Source: Ustilago trichophora
Taxonomy: Eukaryota > Basidiomycota > Ustilaginomycetes > Ustilaginales > Ustilaginaceae
NCBI GenBank assembly: GCA_900323505.1
Contig: OOIN01000008.1
Span: 682,001-746,000 of the forward strand
Length of the DNA: 64,000 nt
Reading direction: 5' to 3'
In this document: positions 1 through 13,732 of the stretch, one piece after another
How positions within the stretch are numbered: the first letter of the stretch is position 1
How the letters are laid out: each line of letters opens with the position of its first letter
Notes under the pieces: generated by a model
What the model was told of the DNA's origin: nothing
Databases searched by the model: none
What the model saw: only the letters and a program-made list of their open reading frames with translations
Program-made: the position numbers and the translations under genes

Positions 1-2078
1 TTCTTTCGAATCATTGTCATGCTTACGTAAGCAGGCCTTCAAAAAAAAAGAGGAGGAAAGGCCTCCCGAAGAAGACCTCTCCAGTTCCATATATTCCGGC
101 ATGCCTTCCCCCAGAGGAGAAAGGCGGGAGGGCGTCGGCGGTAGGTCAAATCGGGTGGCCGTGCAAGCCCACCGACCCCCTCTCTCCAACCCTCATGCGT
201 GAGCGAGAGTGGAAATGCCAAGGTCTATGGAGTAGCGATTTCGTCAAAGGATCGTGAGCAGGGTGTGCAGAGCGATACAAAGGAGAGAGAAAAGTCAGCA
301 ATCTGTTGCTGTCATTGCAGGGGCGTACGGCTTTCGCGTGAAGAAGCCACCACCAGCATATCCAATACGACACACGACATCTTCGACCGCGGCAAAGCCA
401 GACTTTGAGGAGCCATCGACCCTGATGCGGTAAGAAGTGGTGCGGATGTCGTCGAGGAGCATGCTGTGGAACTATCTTCTTTGCAGGGCCATGTTGGGGG
501 GCAGGGCGGAGGAGACTTACAAGTATGAGGTTCAGATCGAAGGATGCAGGCTCCGCCAAGATTATATACTCTGCCGTCCATCGCGCTCTCGAAGCGGGTC
601 TGTGCAGCTGCTTGGCTGGCAGAGACTGTACAAGCAACAGAGTGACGCGTCTCTCTTCAGCAATTCTGTTGACAGAAGCGGCAAAGTTCGAGTTTGAAGG
701 GTCGTTCCCCAGAAAATCTTAGCCATTCAGACAGAAGCCGCTTTGAGATGGCGTCTTGCATCGATCTGACATTCAGCAACTTGATACTGGCCTTGTACGA
801 ACCCGCAGCGGATGGCCAAGGAACTGATCTCAGATTTGACAGACACGACATATGAGGGTTGCTTTTGAGACGTTGCATTTGCTGAACAGAAACTAAAGGC
901 ATCAAAGCCGCAGTGGATTGGTATCTGCTTCGCCCGGACCATCCTGAAACAACATCGTCCAACGCAGCGTCGACCTGAAGCTTCAAGCATCGGCCGCCAG
1001 CGTTCGACAAGTTTGCCAGGAATGGCGGAAGAAGAGAAGAAATGGGTGCCAAAAATTGCCAGGCTGTCATGGTGACAGCAAGGACGTGCAATATAGGTAA
1101 TTTGCAATCAGCAATAAGCTTCTCCTCGGTAAAGACCTCACTGGATGAAGCGCCTGCCTCACTGTGGGATGCGCGGCGTTCAAGAGGGCAATTGTGAAGA
1201 GAGCCGAGAGGAAGCGTTTAAAGCCAGAGCGGGAAAGAAGCAGGCAAAGCAGAGGTACAGGTCAGCATTTGCTCGTATTCGAAGAAAGGTGCATCGTCGT
1301 CAACGCATCAAACAACATCCACACTGTTCTTGAGCAGTACGGATGTCGTAGAGAAGCGAATGCGACGTGCAAAAAGGTAGGGGTCAGGGCGGCACTTACG
1401 AAGATGGATGAGGAGTAGGAGGAGAGATTGGCCGGCGACACCTGGAATATATCCAGCTTCGCACGCGCGACTCAGCCAAGTCGCCAAACAAGCAAGCTCA
1501 GCCAATCCCATGCTCGCGACGTGGAGGCGGCCCGTGCCGCCAAATTCCAAATCCAAACTCCAAGTGATCACCTTTGAGTTGATCGACTTTGCCGAAGGAT
1601 GTTAGACTAGCAGAAGACTGCACAATTTGGACAAAATTGCATCGGATCCGGCTTCGATCTTTGAAAAAACAAAAGTTCCCACGCTTTTGATTGAACCAGC
1701 GTGTTGAAACCAAAATTTTGACCCGCCAATTTGAGCGATTGACTTCACGTGAGGACAGTCTACTGAGCCTGAGCAGTCTCGAATTTCAGGCAGCACATCG
1801 CAGAATGTCAATCCCAAAAACAAAAAAGGGCTTGCAGAGCGCAGAGCGAGGGAGTCTCAAGCAGTTGGCAGAGTCGAGAAGCCTTTGAAATTGAAGTCCA
1901 GCTAGTCAGTCAACCTGCCAGGCGTGGCTGTCAGTCACAGAGCCACAGGCAGCGGCGAGTGAGCCTCGCATCGAGTGAGCCAGTCGAGGACATCGAAGCT
2001 GGCTAGAGTGCGCTACCTTCTTCTGCTTTCTCTTCACGCATCTCGTCACCATCAAGACTTCATCACATATCGCCCAAC
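1..2078. other. No firm gene; coding-like patches on the minus strand
   Basis: About 2 kb upstream of the S18 gene without a complete ORF I trust. On the minus strand between about 295 and 1107 several short open stretches in different frames look protein-like (see findings), with a good GTAAGT donor at 520. The stretch 1108-2078 shows nothing recognisable beyond being the likely S18 promoter and leader. Confidence 0.4.
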
Positions 2079-3326
2079 ATGTCTCTCGTTCCCCCCGACC
2101 CGTCGCAGAACTTCGCCTTCATCTTGCGGTGAGAATCCACATTATACTAGCGACGAATTCGAGAAGTCTGCATGATCAGCAGAAACAGCCGACGAAGCAA
2201 GCAGCAACTTTTAGACAACAAGCTTCTCTACTGGCACAAGCAGCAGCACAAGCATCAGCAATCGGCATCCGCAGCATTGGCATCATTGCACCAGTCAACA
2301 TTGGCAGCAACGACATCATATGGAACAATGACGATTCGCAGCTCGATCCAGTCGGCTGCCGCGTAGGAGTCAGGACATGTATGCCAAGCAGACATGATAG
2401 CAGGCGCATGTCATGGACGACGTCTAAAGCACGTCTTTGTCGCAGCACGTAAGGCAGGCGAAAGGAGTCGGGTTCTTGCGAGCATGATCCGATGACATGG
2501 AAAACACTTGGTAACCAGCATTGCCTTGATGACACCCTTCCCTTAGTGACAACGACTCAGAGGAACGTGCCACAAGATTGGATGGAGGAGTTCGGATGTC
2601 GTCGTCAGGATCGTCGGAGCAATGAATGAAACGACTGCATGCTATCTGCATTTCGATACCAAAGTTCTTCGTTCCTCACTGTCGCCGGAGGTCAACGATT
2701 AGTGACGCTTGCACGGAGAAAGGTACCAATTATTTCAACCGACTCATCTCCAGCCAAACAACCACGCCTCGGACGCTGCTGCTGCTTTGCCATTCCAACA
2801 ATGCCGCCAACTCTGATCATCAGACTGCTTGCGAATTCGTCGTCTTTGACTCTGTCCACTCTCTTGGCTTCATACTGATTCGCTTTTATCTTTTCATTGC
2901 TCATCTCACAGTCTGCTCAACACCAACGTTGACGGCAAGATCAAGGTCCAGTACGCCCTTACCCAGATCAAGGGTGTTGGTCGCCGATACGCCAACATTG
3001 TTTGCAAGAAGGCCGATATCGACCTTGGCAAGCGTGCTGGTGAGCTCAACTCGGATGAGCTTGAGCGCATCGTCACCATCCTCCAGAACCCCGCCGAGTT
3101 CAAGATCCCCACCTGGTTCTTGAACAGGCAGCGCGACATTGTTGACGGCAAGAGCTCCCAGCTTCTTTCCAACAACATCGACTCGAAGCTGCGTGATGAC
3201 CTCGAGCGATTGAAGAAGATCAAGGCCCACCGTGGTATCCGCCACTACCTCGGTCTCCGTGTCCGTGGTCAGCACACCAAGACCACCGGTCGTCGTGGCC
3301 GCACTGTTGCCAACAAGAAGAAGTAA
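2079..3326 (+). CDS. RPS18: 40S ribosomal protein S18 (uS13)
   Basis: Component of the small-subunit head at the subunit interface. Two exons: 2079-2128 and 2912-3326, joined through a split Arg codon (CG|T). The intron 2129-2911 has GTGAGA at its start and CACAG at its end, and at 783 nt is by far the longest intron I see here. The spliced product is 153 residues (human S18 is 152). It starts MSLVPPD, carries the family blocks KGVGRRYA and IPTWFLNRQ, and ends with the conserved block [16 protein letters not shown] and a lysine tail. The first exon holds only the first 16 residues plus two bases, a common arrangement in fungal ribosomal protein genes. Assignment is near certain from alignment by eye with the eukaryotic S18 family. 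Confidence 0.97.
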
Positions 3327-5105
3327 ACGGATCGACGCTTTGTCAATCTCTTTGCAGTTCTTCCTTGTTTCTCCGCAGCATTCTTCAGTTCACCCACGCC
3401 TTCCGTTCGTTCCCGTCCATCATCATGGTGTTGTAACATTTCAGTCTTTGACAACCTCTCCCGAGCAGTCGGGGGCTGCTCGGCGGGATCTACATAGCTC
3501 ATCTCGGTTTAGAAAATCATCAAAAGATCTCTTTGGAGGCTTTTGTGGATACTGCCGTATCACCCATGCCCATCATTCCCCCTACCAAAAATTCAAGTGA
3601 TTGGCCTCGTGCCAGGATAACGCCCCGATGTTGTTTGCAAAGTGTGTGAAACGAGTTGATAGTGATCTCAGTCAGTAGTGGTGCAGCGACATAGTTCACT
3701 GCGCGAAGCCTGAGGCATTGAGAGCTAAGTCATGAAGAGAGAGTGTAAGTGTCATATGGCTGTCGAGCCATCTCATTGCATCATCCGATGAAGGAAGCTA
3801 GCAGCACACAGCGGAATGCGTTGTAAACCAAGCTCGATACGACGATGCTCTCGAAGCCATTGAAAGCGTGAATTTGATCTGATTAGAGAGTGACTCGTTA
3901 TCGCGTTGAGAGCAAGTCGAGCCTGTGTCCGTTTCGACAAAGCAAGCCCGAGAGAGCACCGAGAATTTATCAAGACTGGCAGGGTTGATTGCAGGCTCTG
4001 CTCTCGAAGAAGGGGGAAGAGACACGATCTGTTCCGAAACGAGAAGCCGAAGCAAGGGAGCGAAACAAGCATACTGTAGTGTCTGAGGTTCACGAGGCGG
4101 AGCTACACGACGTCGGAAAGCTGAGGCTTGATTGGTTACACAAGGAGAGGCGGTGTCTGGTAACCGGCAATCGAGCGTAAGACCACTTTGTTGCCTACAG
4201 AGTACAGAAAATGCATTCTCTGCTTTTATTGAGCAGTGTGACTGTGATAAAGGGATCGGGACCCTAAGGCCGACAAGGAAGCGAGATCCTGCTTTTTGCT
4301 TAATCACAGCTTACAAAGTGTACGCGACACACCCACTCTTTTTTTTTTTTTTTTTTGCGAAGAAATTGCCATTTTCGAAACAAGGCGCAGCAAAGGCCAC
4401 ACTAATTTCTCTTGGCCGGAATCTTCCTCTCGAGTGATTGGTCCTTCTCGTCTTTTTGTCTGAAATTGCTCAACAGAGCAGCAGGCGGCTTTTGTCCGTC
4501 ATCCAAGTGTGTCTGTCTGTCTGATACGCTCAAGAATTCCTCCGCAGTCACCGGCCACTCATCCTCCACCATTCCCTTCATCCCACCTCTCACTTCATCC
4601 TGCCTCAACATCCTCGAAAGCATCGCACCTCGACGCCTTCAACGGATTCGAATCCACTCGCGTCTATCTTCTCTCAGGACGAATCTCTCCTTCCAAGCCA
4701 AGCTCTACGATTGTGGTCCAACACCCATATTGTCTCATCGATACGCAGAGATTGTCGTCAAGCGATTACATCTTTGGTAGCACCTATCCGGGATCTCACC
4801 TATACGCATCGCTCTTGCTTCAAGGAACGCTCAAGTCGTAACTTGCCACCACGTCGCATCTACTCTCTACCAGCAGCACCGAGAGGTCGCACGACAGCGG
4901 CAACACTCACAATCACTCCGGCCCTGGCGCTTTTGCACGACAAGCGCCTCGCACCCACTGCAGCTTTCCATCCGCAGTATTCCAGCAAATTCAGTCTTCC
5001 GAAAACTCAGCATTGCTCACTAACACTAGCAGTAGCAGTAGCAGTGTCAATTTCGACAGCCCGACGCTAAGCTCCACATCCAACCACAAAACAGCACACA
5101 CAGCC
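3327..5105. other. Intergenic region between RPS18 and mitoferrin
   Basis: About 1.8 kb. It contains an 18-base T run at 4339-4356. From about 4400 on it is C/T-rich and probably holds the promoter and leader of the mitoferrin gene. The open frames here have no recognisable protein character; the longest one on the minus strand (to 4307) begins with GTG rather than ATG. Confidence 0.5.
4339..4356 (+). repeat. Poly-T run (18 nt)
   Basis: Uninterrupted run of 18 T residues in the upstream region of the mitoferrin gene. Such dT tracts are frequent nucleosome-poor promoter elements in fungi; a role here is inference. Confidence 0.8.
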
Positions 5106-6035
5106 ATGAGCGATCGTGCGGTCCCAGCAGTAGAGGAGGAGGTCGACTACGAGGGTCTTGGTGACAATGTCCCACTCCATATCAACATGATTGCAGGTTC
5201 GCTGGCTGGTATCAGCGAGCACGCAGCCATGTACCCCGTCGATGTGATTCGCACCCGAATGCAGGTACTCTCTGCCACTCCCGCTGCCACCTACACCGGC
5301 GTCGTTCAGGCGTTTAACCGAATCAGCTCGTTGGAAGGTGTCCGCACGCTCTGGCGCGGTGTCGCCAGTGTCATCATGGGCGCGGGTCCTGCGCACGCAG
5401 TTTACTTTGGAACCTACGAAACCGTCAAGGAGGCGACGGGCGGAAACCGCGAGGGTCACCAGTTTGCCAGCACAGCCTTTGCCGGCGCATCAGCCACCAT
5501 TGCCGCAGACGCCTTTATGAACCCTTTCGACGTGATCAAGCAGCGCATGCAGATGCACGGCTCGCAGCACCGCACCGTCTTGCAATGCGCTTCCACCGTC
5601 TACAAGCAGGAGGGTCTGCGTGCCTTTTACGTCTCATATCCCACCACCCTCACCATGACCGTCCCCTTCACCGCGGTGCAGTTCTCCGTCTACGAGTGGG
5701 CCAAGAAGGTGCTCAACCCATCCGAAAGCTACTCGCCTCTTACACACGTCTCCGCAGGTGCCTTCTCCGGTGCCGTCGCCGCCGCAGTCACCAATCCGCT
5801 CGACGTGGCCAAGACGCTCCTCCAGACCCGCGGCAGCAGCACCGATGCACAGATCAGGAACGCAAGTGGCATGTTCGAGGCTTTCAAGATCATCAACGCT
5901 CGCGAAGGAATCAAGGGTTTCGCTCGTGGGCTTTCGCCACGCGTGCTGACATTCATGCCTTCCAACGCGCTCTGCTGGCTGTCGTATGAAGGATTCCGAT
6001 TCTTCCTCAACGAGCAGTCCAAGGCTTCCGTCTAA
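5106..6035 (+). CDS. MRS4: Mitochondrial iron carrier (mitoferrin, Mrs3/Mrs4 type)
   Basis: Inner-membrane carrier expected to bring ferrous iron into mitochondria for Fe-S cluster and heme synthesis. The 309-residue protein (yeast Mrs3/4 are slightly over 300) has three mitochondrial-carrier repeats, each with its signature: YPVDVIRTRMQ, NPFDVIKQRMQ and NPLDVAKTLLQ. Mrs3/4-type context residues are present, for example the SYPTTLTM stretch in helix 4 and the Met-rich segment MQMHG. I chose the ATG at 5106 (MSDRAVPAV). An in-frame ATG at 5013 would add 31 Ser/Thr-rich residues not expected in this family. No intron. The same strand holds RPS18 upstream; the next gene (AP-3 sigma) converges. 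Subfamily assignment is by pattern recognition against Mrs3/Mrs4; other carriers such as SAM transporters are less likely. Confidence 0.9.
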   Translation: MSDRAVPAVEEEVDYEGLGDNVPLHINMIAGSLAGISEHAAMYPVDVIRTRMQVLSATPAATYTGVVQAFNRISSLEGVRTLWRGVASVIMGAGPAHAVYFGTYETVKEATGGNREGHQFASTAFAGASATIAADAFMNPFDVIKQRMQMHGSQHRTVLQCASTVYKQEGLRAFYVSYPTTLTMTVPFTAVQFSVYEWAKKVLNPSESYSPLTHVSAGAFSGAVAAAVTNPLDVAKTLLQTRGSSTDAQIRNASGMFEAFKIINAREGIKGFARGLSPRVLTFMPSNALCWLSYEGFRFFLNEQSKASV

Positions 6036-6441
6036 AGCCTTGACACCACGCATAACCACTCTTTTTTTCTCTTCGACTTCACTCTCTTCGCTCAAACGAT
6101 GCCCAAAATAATAGATGCACCCTAGCTCCAGGTGCCAGCAGCGACCCCACAAACGACGGACGGACGGAGCAACTTCACCCCGCAACCCGCTCCCTCGATC
6201 ATCTCCATGCTAATACCGCCCCTGCGCGCGCGCGCGCAAACAACATGTTACTAGTCACTGTGCAAAAATTGTCGGTCCGTCATTGTCCTCATGCAACCCC
6301 CTTGACACGGCCTGTGCTTTGTGTGCAGCTCTCTTGAGCTGTTGGAGAGGAGCCGTTGGTCTGATTATGCGCGTTTGGATGAGTAAAAGTACAAAAGTGT
6401 AACACGGAAGAGAGTCAGATGCAAGAAGGAATCTTTCGAGG
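6036..6441. other. Convergent intergenic region with (GC)7
   Basis: Short spacer between the convergent mitoferrin and AP-3 sigma genes. It holds an alternating GC run at 6224-6237 and presumably both 3' ends. No gene seen. Confidence 0.6.
6224..6237. repeat. (GC)7 dinucleotide run
   Basis: Fourteen bases of alternating G and C between two convergent genes, a sequence type able to adopt Z-DNA in vitro. No function inferred. Confidence 0.8.
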
Positions 6442-7188
6442 TCAACGACGACCGCTAGACCTTCCCAGATACTGGTTGACACCGTTCGAGATGGCATCGA
6501 CCATGAATGTTCCTCTTGGCCAAGGAATTGCTCCGCCGCCCGTGCCTGGTATGGAGAGGTTCAAACTTGCTGGTCCTAGTCCACCCAAAGATCCCACTGC
6601 GCCGGCCACGGCACCTCCTCCTCCCGCTGTAGCAACGCTAGCCTTTCTCGCTGCCGATGTCGCCTTTGCAGCAGCGACAATTTCGTTGATGTTGGTTTCG
6701 ACCACCAATCCACCTTGGATGACCTCATGCAGGATGGCGTGTACTTGGTCAAAGTGGAAGATCAGATCTAGCTCGCAAACGTTTTCAAAACATCGATCTA
6801 GACTCTCGACAAACACCTGGATCAAGTCCAGAATGCCCAATTCGGACTCGGATGCGTCGACGACAAAGACAAAGTACAGCGTTGCGTAGTGGCGGTAGAT
6901 GACTCGTAGCTGATCTTCATCTTTGCGTGTGTGAGGGAGCGGAGGTTGAGATGGATGATGCGGATCGGTGTGGATGCCTTTGAATCGTACTGCGTCTGCA
7001 GGAGGTGGCAGCAGAGCAGTCAGCTCGGTAGCGTCGAGGAAGTTGCATACGCCGTCAGGTCGTTTAGAGACAAGGCGAAAAATCTCTTTGATGAGCGCTT
7101 GCTGCCGAGAGGCGGGAAGCTGAGTGTAGAACTTGGTCAGTCGAGGTTTGCCATGGTTGTTGACGATCAGTGCTGCTCGTATTGTCAT
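6442..7188 (-). CDS. APS3: AP-3 adaptor complex sigma subunit
   Basis: Small chain of the AP-3 coat that sorts cargo from the Golgi or endosome to the vacuole. The 248-residue product starts MTIRAALIVNNHGKPRL, matching the sigma-3 N-terminus, and carries IYRHYATLYFVFVVD, SELGILDLIQVFVE and the CFENVCELDLIFH block. I placed the start at the ATG at 7188; the frame stays open 9 bases upstream only from a TTG. Two features lengthen it compared with the roughly 190-residue animal sigma-3: about 35 extra Pro-rich residues between VCNFL and IYRHYA, and a Gly/Ala-rich C-terminal extension after about residue 175. The insertion is flanked by conserved coding blocks, keeps the frame and shows no clear splice sites, so I read it as protein. 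Confidence 0.93.
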   Translation of the reverse strand: MTIRAALIVNNHGKPRLTKFYTQLPASRQQALIKEIFRLVSKRPDGVCNFLDATELTALLPPPADAVRFKGIHTDPHHPSQPPLPHTRKDEDQLRVIYRHYATLYFVFVVDASESELGILDLIQVFVESLDRCFENVCELDLIFHFDQVHAILHEVIQGGLVVETNINEIVAAAKATSAARKASVATAGGGGAVAGAVGSLGGLGPASLNLSIPGTGGGAIPWPRGTFMVDAISNGVNQYLGRSSGRR

Positions 7189-7839
7189 CTTGTCCAAAAG
7201 GTTCGTGTAGGATGCTGCCTAGAGAGGCCGGTGGAGAGGAAGGCTTGTTAGGCCGTGCGATAGATCCCAAAGTTATTCCTTGCAGCTAGAACAGCTTGTC
7301 CAGCTCGTCTGTTTGATCGAACACTATACAGGCTTGGTATCCTCCCTATCCAGCAGTCCTCAATGGTCTTGCGCTTGTGCTGTTCGTCCCGCTCGATCGG
7401 ATTTGATGAAGAAGTAGGAGATTGTCTTGCGCAAGGGAGCTGCAAAGGACGATTCGATCGAGTTTGAGGATGCTCCTCGTCGACTTTAGGAAAACTTGTT
7501 ATAATAGTGTTTGGTCTTTGGAAAGTATGCGATCGAATGCGATGCTGCTGTGTGATGAAACGAAAGGATGACAGCTTGATGCGTTGACAAAGACCAAGGT
7601 GTTCGAGAGGGAAATCTGATGGACGACCCTGAAAGCCAAGTGGAGCTGTGCAGGTCCAATCAGCAAGTCCAGACCCTACACGCGTTGCTCCGTGCTCTAC
7701 TGTCCTTCAGAAATGCCAATTTAGTTCTTCTCGCATTCCACAGACATCCCCACACTCAAACTCGAGAGATCGACGATTTTTGTCCTTCCTTCTTCCCCTC
7801 CATTCGCCCTCATACACCTGGAAGGAAATAGTATCAAAG
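7189..7839. other. Bidirectional promoter region AP-3 sigma / SHR3
   Basis: 651 bases between the divergent AP-3 sigma and Shr3 starts. It must hold both promoters and leaders. No further ORF or RNA gene recognised. Confidence 0.6.
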
Positions 7840-8563
7840 ATGGGTTTCCGTAGCGGTTTCGTTATCTCGAGCACGAGTTTCCTCTTTGGTAAGTTTGCTT
7901 TCCATTTGTTGGTGACACACAGCATAGCGTCGTACTGACATCAATCTCTTGCCTCTTGTCGCTATTGTAGGAGTGATCTTCATCGCATCGATCTACGATT
8001 TCCCCTTGCTCTACTTTTCCGAGTTGACCGACAGTGCCGTTGATGCAGCGGAACGATTCTATCTCTCGCTCTTTGCCGCCCCTCTTGCGGTTTCCGCTCT
8101 TTTGCACGGTATGATGGGCTTGGGTCTCATCGGACTCGTTGCCAAGCTCCACCGATGGAACGAAATGGCCAAATACTTTGACGGTGGCTCTCTCGCCCTC
8201 TTCATGGGCGCCATCTGCATGTATCTCGGTGTTGCGGTTCCCAACCTTCGCTTGATCTCGGATCCGACCAACATCAAGCTCCTCTACAGCTCCGCCATCG
8301 CCACCCAACGTCAGAGCCAACTCGAAGCCTACGAAAAGGGAGAGAGCACTTTCAAGCCTAGCGAAGGTGCCATGACCCAAGACGAAAAAGTTGCTGCCAT
8401 CAGGATCATCAGCGCCAGCAACACCATCTGCGCCGTATTGCTCGTCGGTGTCCTGACCCTCCAGATTAGCGAATGGTACCTCGAACGACAGGAGGCTAGG
8501 GAGGCTGAGAAGAGGAGAAAGCAGGCTCAGAAAGAACTTGCTGATGCCAAGAAGGACAAATGA
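7840..8563 (+). CDS. SHR3: ER packaging chaperone for amino-acid permeases (Shr3)
   Basis: Integral ER protein that keeps amino-acid permeases soluble during folding and helps load them into COPII vesicles. Two exons: 7840-7888 and 7971-8563, joined in a Gly codon (G|GA). The 82-nt intron has GTAAGT, a CTGAC branch-type sequence and TTGTAG. The product is 213 residues (yeast Shr3 is 210). It begins MGFRSGFVISSTSFLFG, followed by four hydrophobic segments: one at the N-terminus, one near ERFYLSLFAAPLAVSALLHG, one near LALFMGAICMYLGVAV, and one near NTICAVLLVGVLTLQI. The tail is highly charged (EAEKRRKQAQKEL, ending KKDK), and the lysines near the C-terminus fit ER retrieval. Family recognised by topology and the FxxxIYDFPLLYF block. 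Confidence 0.9.
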
Positions 8564-8972
8564 TTTCCTCAACCCCGTCATGAACCACATACAAGATCGA
8601 CCTCGCCGCATCATGCCTCCTCGCACACGGAATTAAATCCTCCGACCTTTCACCCTTTGCATTCCTCTGCATTCGCTCGTGACTTGCTCCAACACCGATA
8701 AAGAGCGGCGCCCTCTTGTCCTTACACAAACCCAACAAACATTCGCACCCTGTATCCTATTCTATACTACCTGTAGTTTTGAACCACACCTAGAACGCGC
8801 GATTGACGTTCTTCCTTGCTGCTTGCGAAATGCGAATCCGTCACGGACATCATCTTCTGACCGATTTTCACTGCAGGCTTTGCTCTCACACGCAGACGCT
8901 GGGAAACAGGACAAGAATCGTATTGATCATCTTGGAACCGGAGCTTGTGAGGCATTATCTAGGCAAACAGGG
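8564..8972. other. Convergent spacer SHR3 / CDC48
   Basis: 409 bases between convergent genes, presumably their 3' untranslated regions. Nothing else seen. Confidence 0.6.
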
Positions 8973-12325
<3,353 letters not shown>

Positions 12326-13732
12326 TCAATCTTTCCTATCGTTGAGGTTGTGCATGGGAAGACTCTCCTTGGGACCAGCCACAGAGGAGCTTCCATTCGC
12401 CGACGAGTTGCTGGCGAGCTTGGCCGCCTCGGCCTGCTTGTTCTTGCCGAATGCATAGACGAGACCGGCAAAGAAACCGACCATGATGGCGCTGACACTC
12501 GAAAATGTAACGGGAGGGTCGTGGAAGAAGACCATACCGCTGAGCGCAACAGGGAGCTTGTTGAGCGCACCAACCATACTGTAGGTGGTACTCGAGGTGG
12601 CACGGATGCACCAGGCGGTTGTGTAGCTGATCAGGATGGCGCAGGCTCCCGAAAACACGATGGCAGAGATGAGCTTGGTCTGCTTGTCATCGGGGAAGTT
12701 CTTGTGCAGGTTGGCGGCCGACCAGTCCTCGACGAGGAACGACATGACGAGCAAGACGGGAATGCTGAGGAAGTTGTTGTAGAACATGGTGTCCCAATCC
12801 TTGAAGCCGGTCATCTTGATACGCTTGCGCATGAGAAGCACGTAGGTTGCACTGCAGATACAGTTGAGCGCCATCCAGAGATATCCGCTCGAGAGCAGAC
12901 CGTAGCCCTGGAAGCCCTCGATGACGTCGTTGGCCGAAGAGCCGGCAATCTGAGCGTTGATGGCATCCTTCTCGGCCTTGAGCGGGTCAAAGGCGGGAAC
13001 GAGGACGCCGGTAGCGGGATCCTTGGCCATGCCGCCGCTGATCGAGTCGGGCGTGTGGGGCATCGACAGGTTGCCAATGGCGAACACGGTCGAGATGTCT
13101 GACCAGGCGGCGATGATGGACGAAAGCACCATGAGCAAGAAACTCGCGAGCACGATCCTTGTGACGCGACCACCGAACCACATGACCTCTCCGTACGCGA
13201 TAAGAATGATTGTCAAGTTCTTAAAGATGGTGTAGACGGAAATGTTGAGATACTGAAGCGCCTTGCTGCCGGTCCAAATGACGAAAACGAGCATGGTGCT
13301 GAGAGGCATCCAGTTCCACACATCGCGAGAGTTGAGGCCGCGCAGCTGGATGAGACCAGCTCGCTCTGCAATGATGACACAGGTGACACCGACGGTGGAC
13401 TGAATGAGAAGGACGAGGAGGTTCATGTTGAATCCGGCACCGGAGACGGTAAACTTGTTGACGACTGTCATGGTGATACTGGCAGCACAGTAGCTGAGGA
13501 TGGGTGCCAACGCCATGATGCCTACGGCAGGCTTTTCGTCGTTGCGCACAGCTTTGGCGCCCATGCGAGCATCTTCGCGCGAACCGCTAGCGCCGCCATT
13601 GAGGAAAGAGGCACGTTCGTTCTCCGATGGACTTGCCGGTCGTGTGATGTCGGGGGTCTGCTGGCCAGCGCCGTGAGGGAGCTCCACTCGCGTCTCTTGA
13701 GGAGCGAAGAAGGATCTGTTGCCCGAAGACAT
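12326..13732 (-). CDS. VRG4: Golgi GDP-mannose transporter (Vrg4/Gmt1)
   Basis: Nucleotide-sugar antiporter supplying GDP-mannose to the Golgi lumen for mannosylation of glycoproteins and sphingolipids. The 468-residue protein has a Ser/Pro-rich cytosolic N-tail of about 70 residues followed by about ten hydrophobic segments. The two diagnostic motifs are present: [13 protein letters not shown] and VGALNKLP (the GALNK nucleotide-sugar site). It is longer than yeast Vrg4 (337) because of the N-tail and a loop of roughly 45 residues after [11 protein letters not shown]. The ATG at 13732 is the first in the frame. The C-terminus is Ala/Ser-rich and hydrophilic. An antisense ORF (12170-13102) is codon-aligned and judged spurious. 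Confidence 0.93.
   Translation of the reverse strand: MSSGNRSFFAPQETRVELPHGAGQQTPDITRPASPSENERASFLNGGASGSREDARMGAKAVRNDEKPAVGIMALAPILSYCAASITMTVVNKFTVSGAGFNMNLLVLLIQSTVGVTCVIIAERAGLIQLRGLNSRDVWNWMPLSTMLVFVIWTGSKALQYLNISVYTIFKNLTIILIAYGEVMWFGGRVTRIVLASFLLMVLSSIIAAWSDISTVFAIGNLSMPHTPDSISGGMAKDPATGVLVPAFDPLKAEKDAINAQIAGSSANDVIEGFQGYGLLSSGYLWMALNCICSATYVLLMRKRIKMTGFKDWDTMFYNNFLSIPVLLVMSFLVEDWSAANLHKNFPDDKQTKLISAIVFSGACAILISYTTAWCIRATSSTTYSMVGALNKLPVALSGMVFFHDPPVTFSSVSAIMVGFFAGLVYAFGKNKQAEAAKLASNSSANGSSSVAGPKESLPMHNLNDRKD

Noticed and set aside
2520..2620. Possible box C/D snoRNA in the S18 intron
   Set aside because: A TTGATGA sequence resembles a C box, but no CTGA D box or terminal stem follows at a suitable distance.
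3798..4307. 169-codon minus-strand ORF
   Set aside because: Begins with GTG, not ATG; composition and lack of any domain suggest chance, and no convincing splice partners seen.
4640..4670. T-loop-like GGATTCGAATCC suggestive of a tRNA
   Set aside because: No matching acceptor, D or anticodon arms around it; the palindromic sequence alone is not a tRNA.
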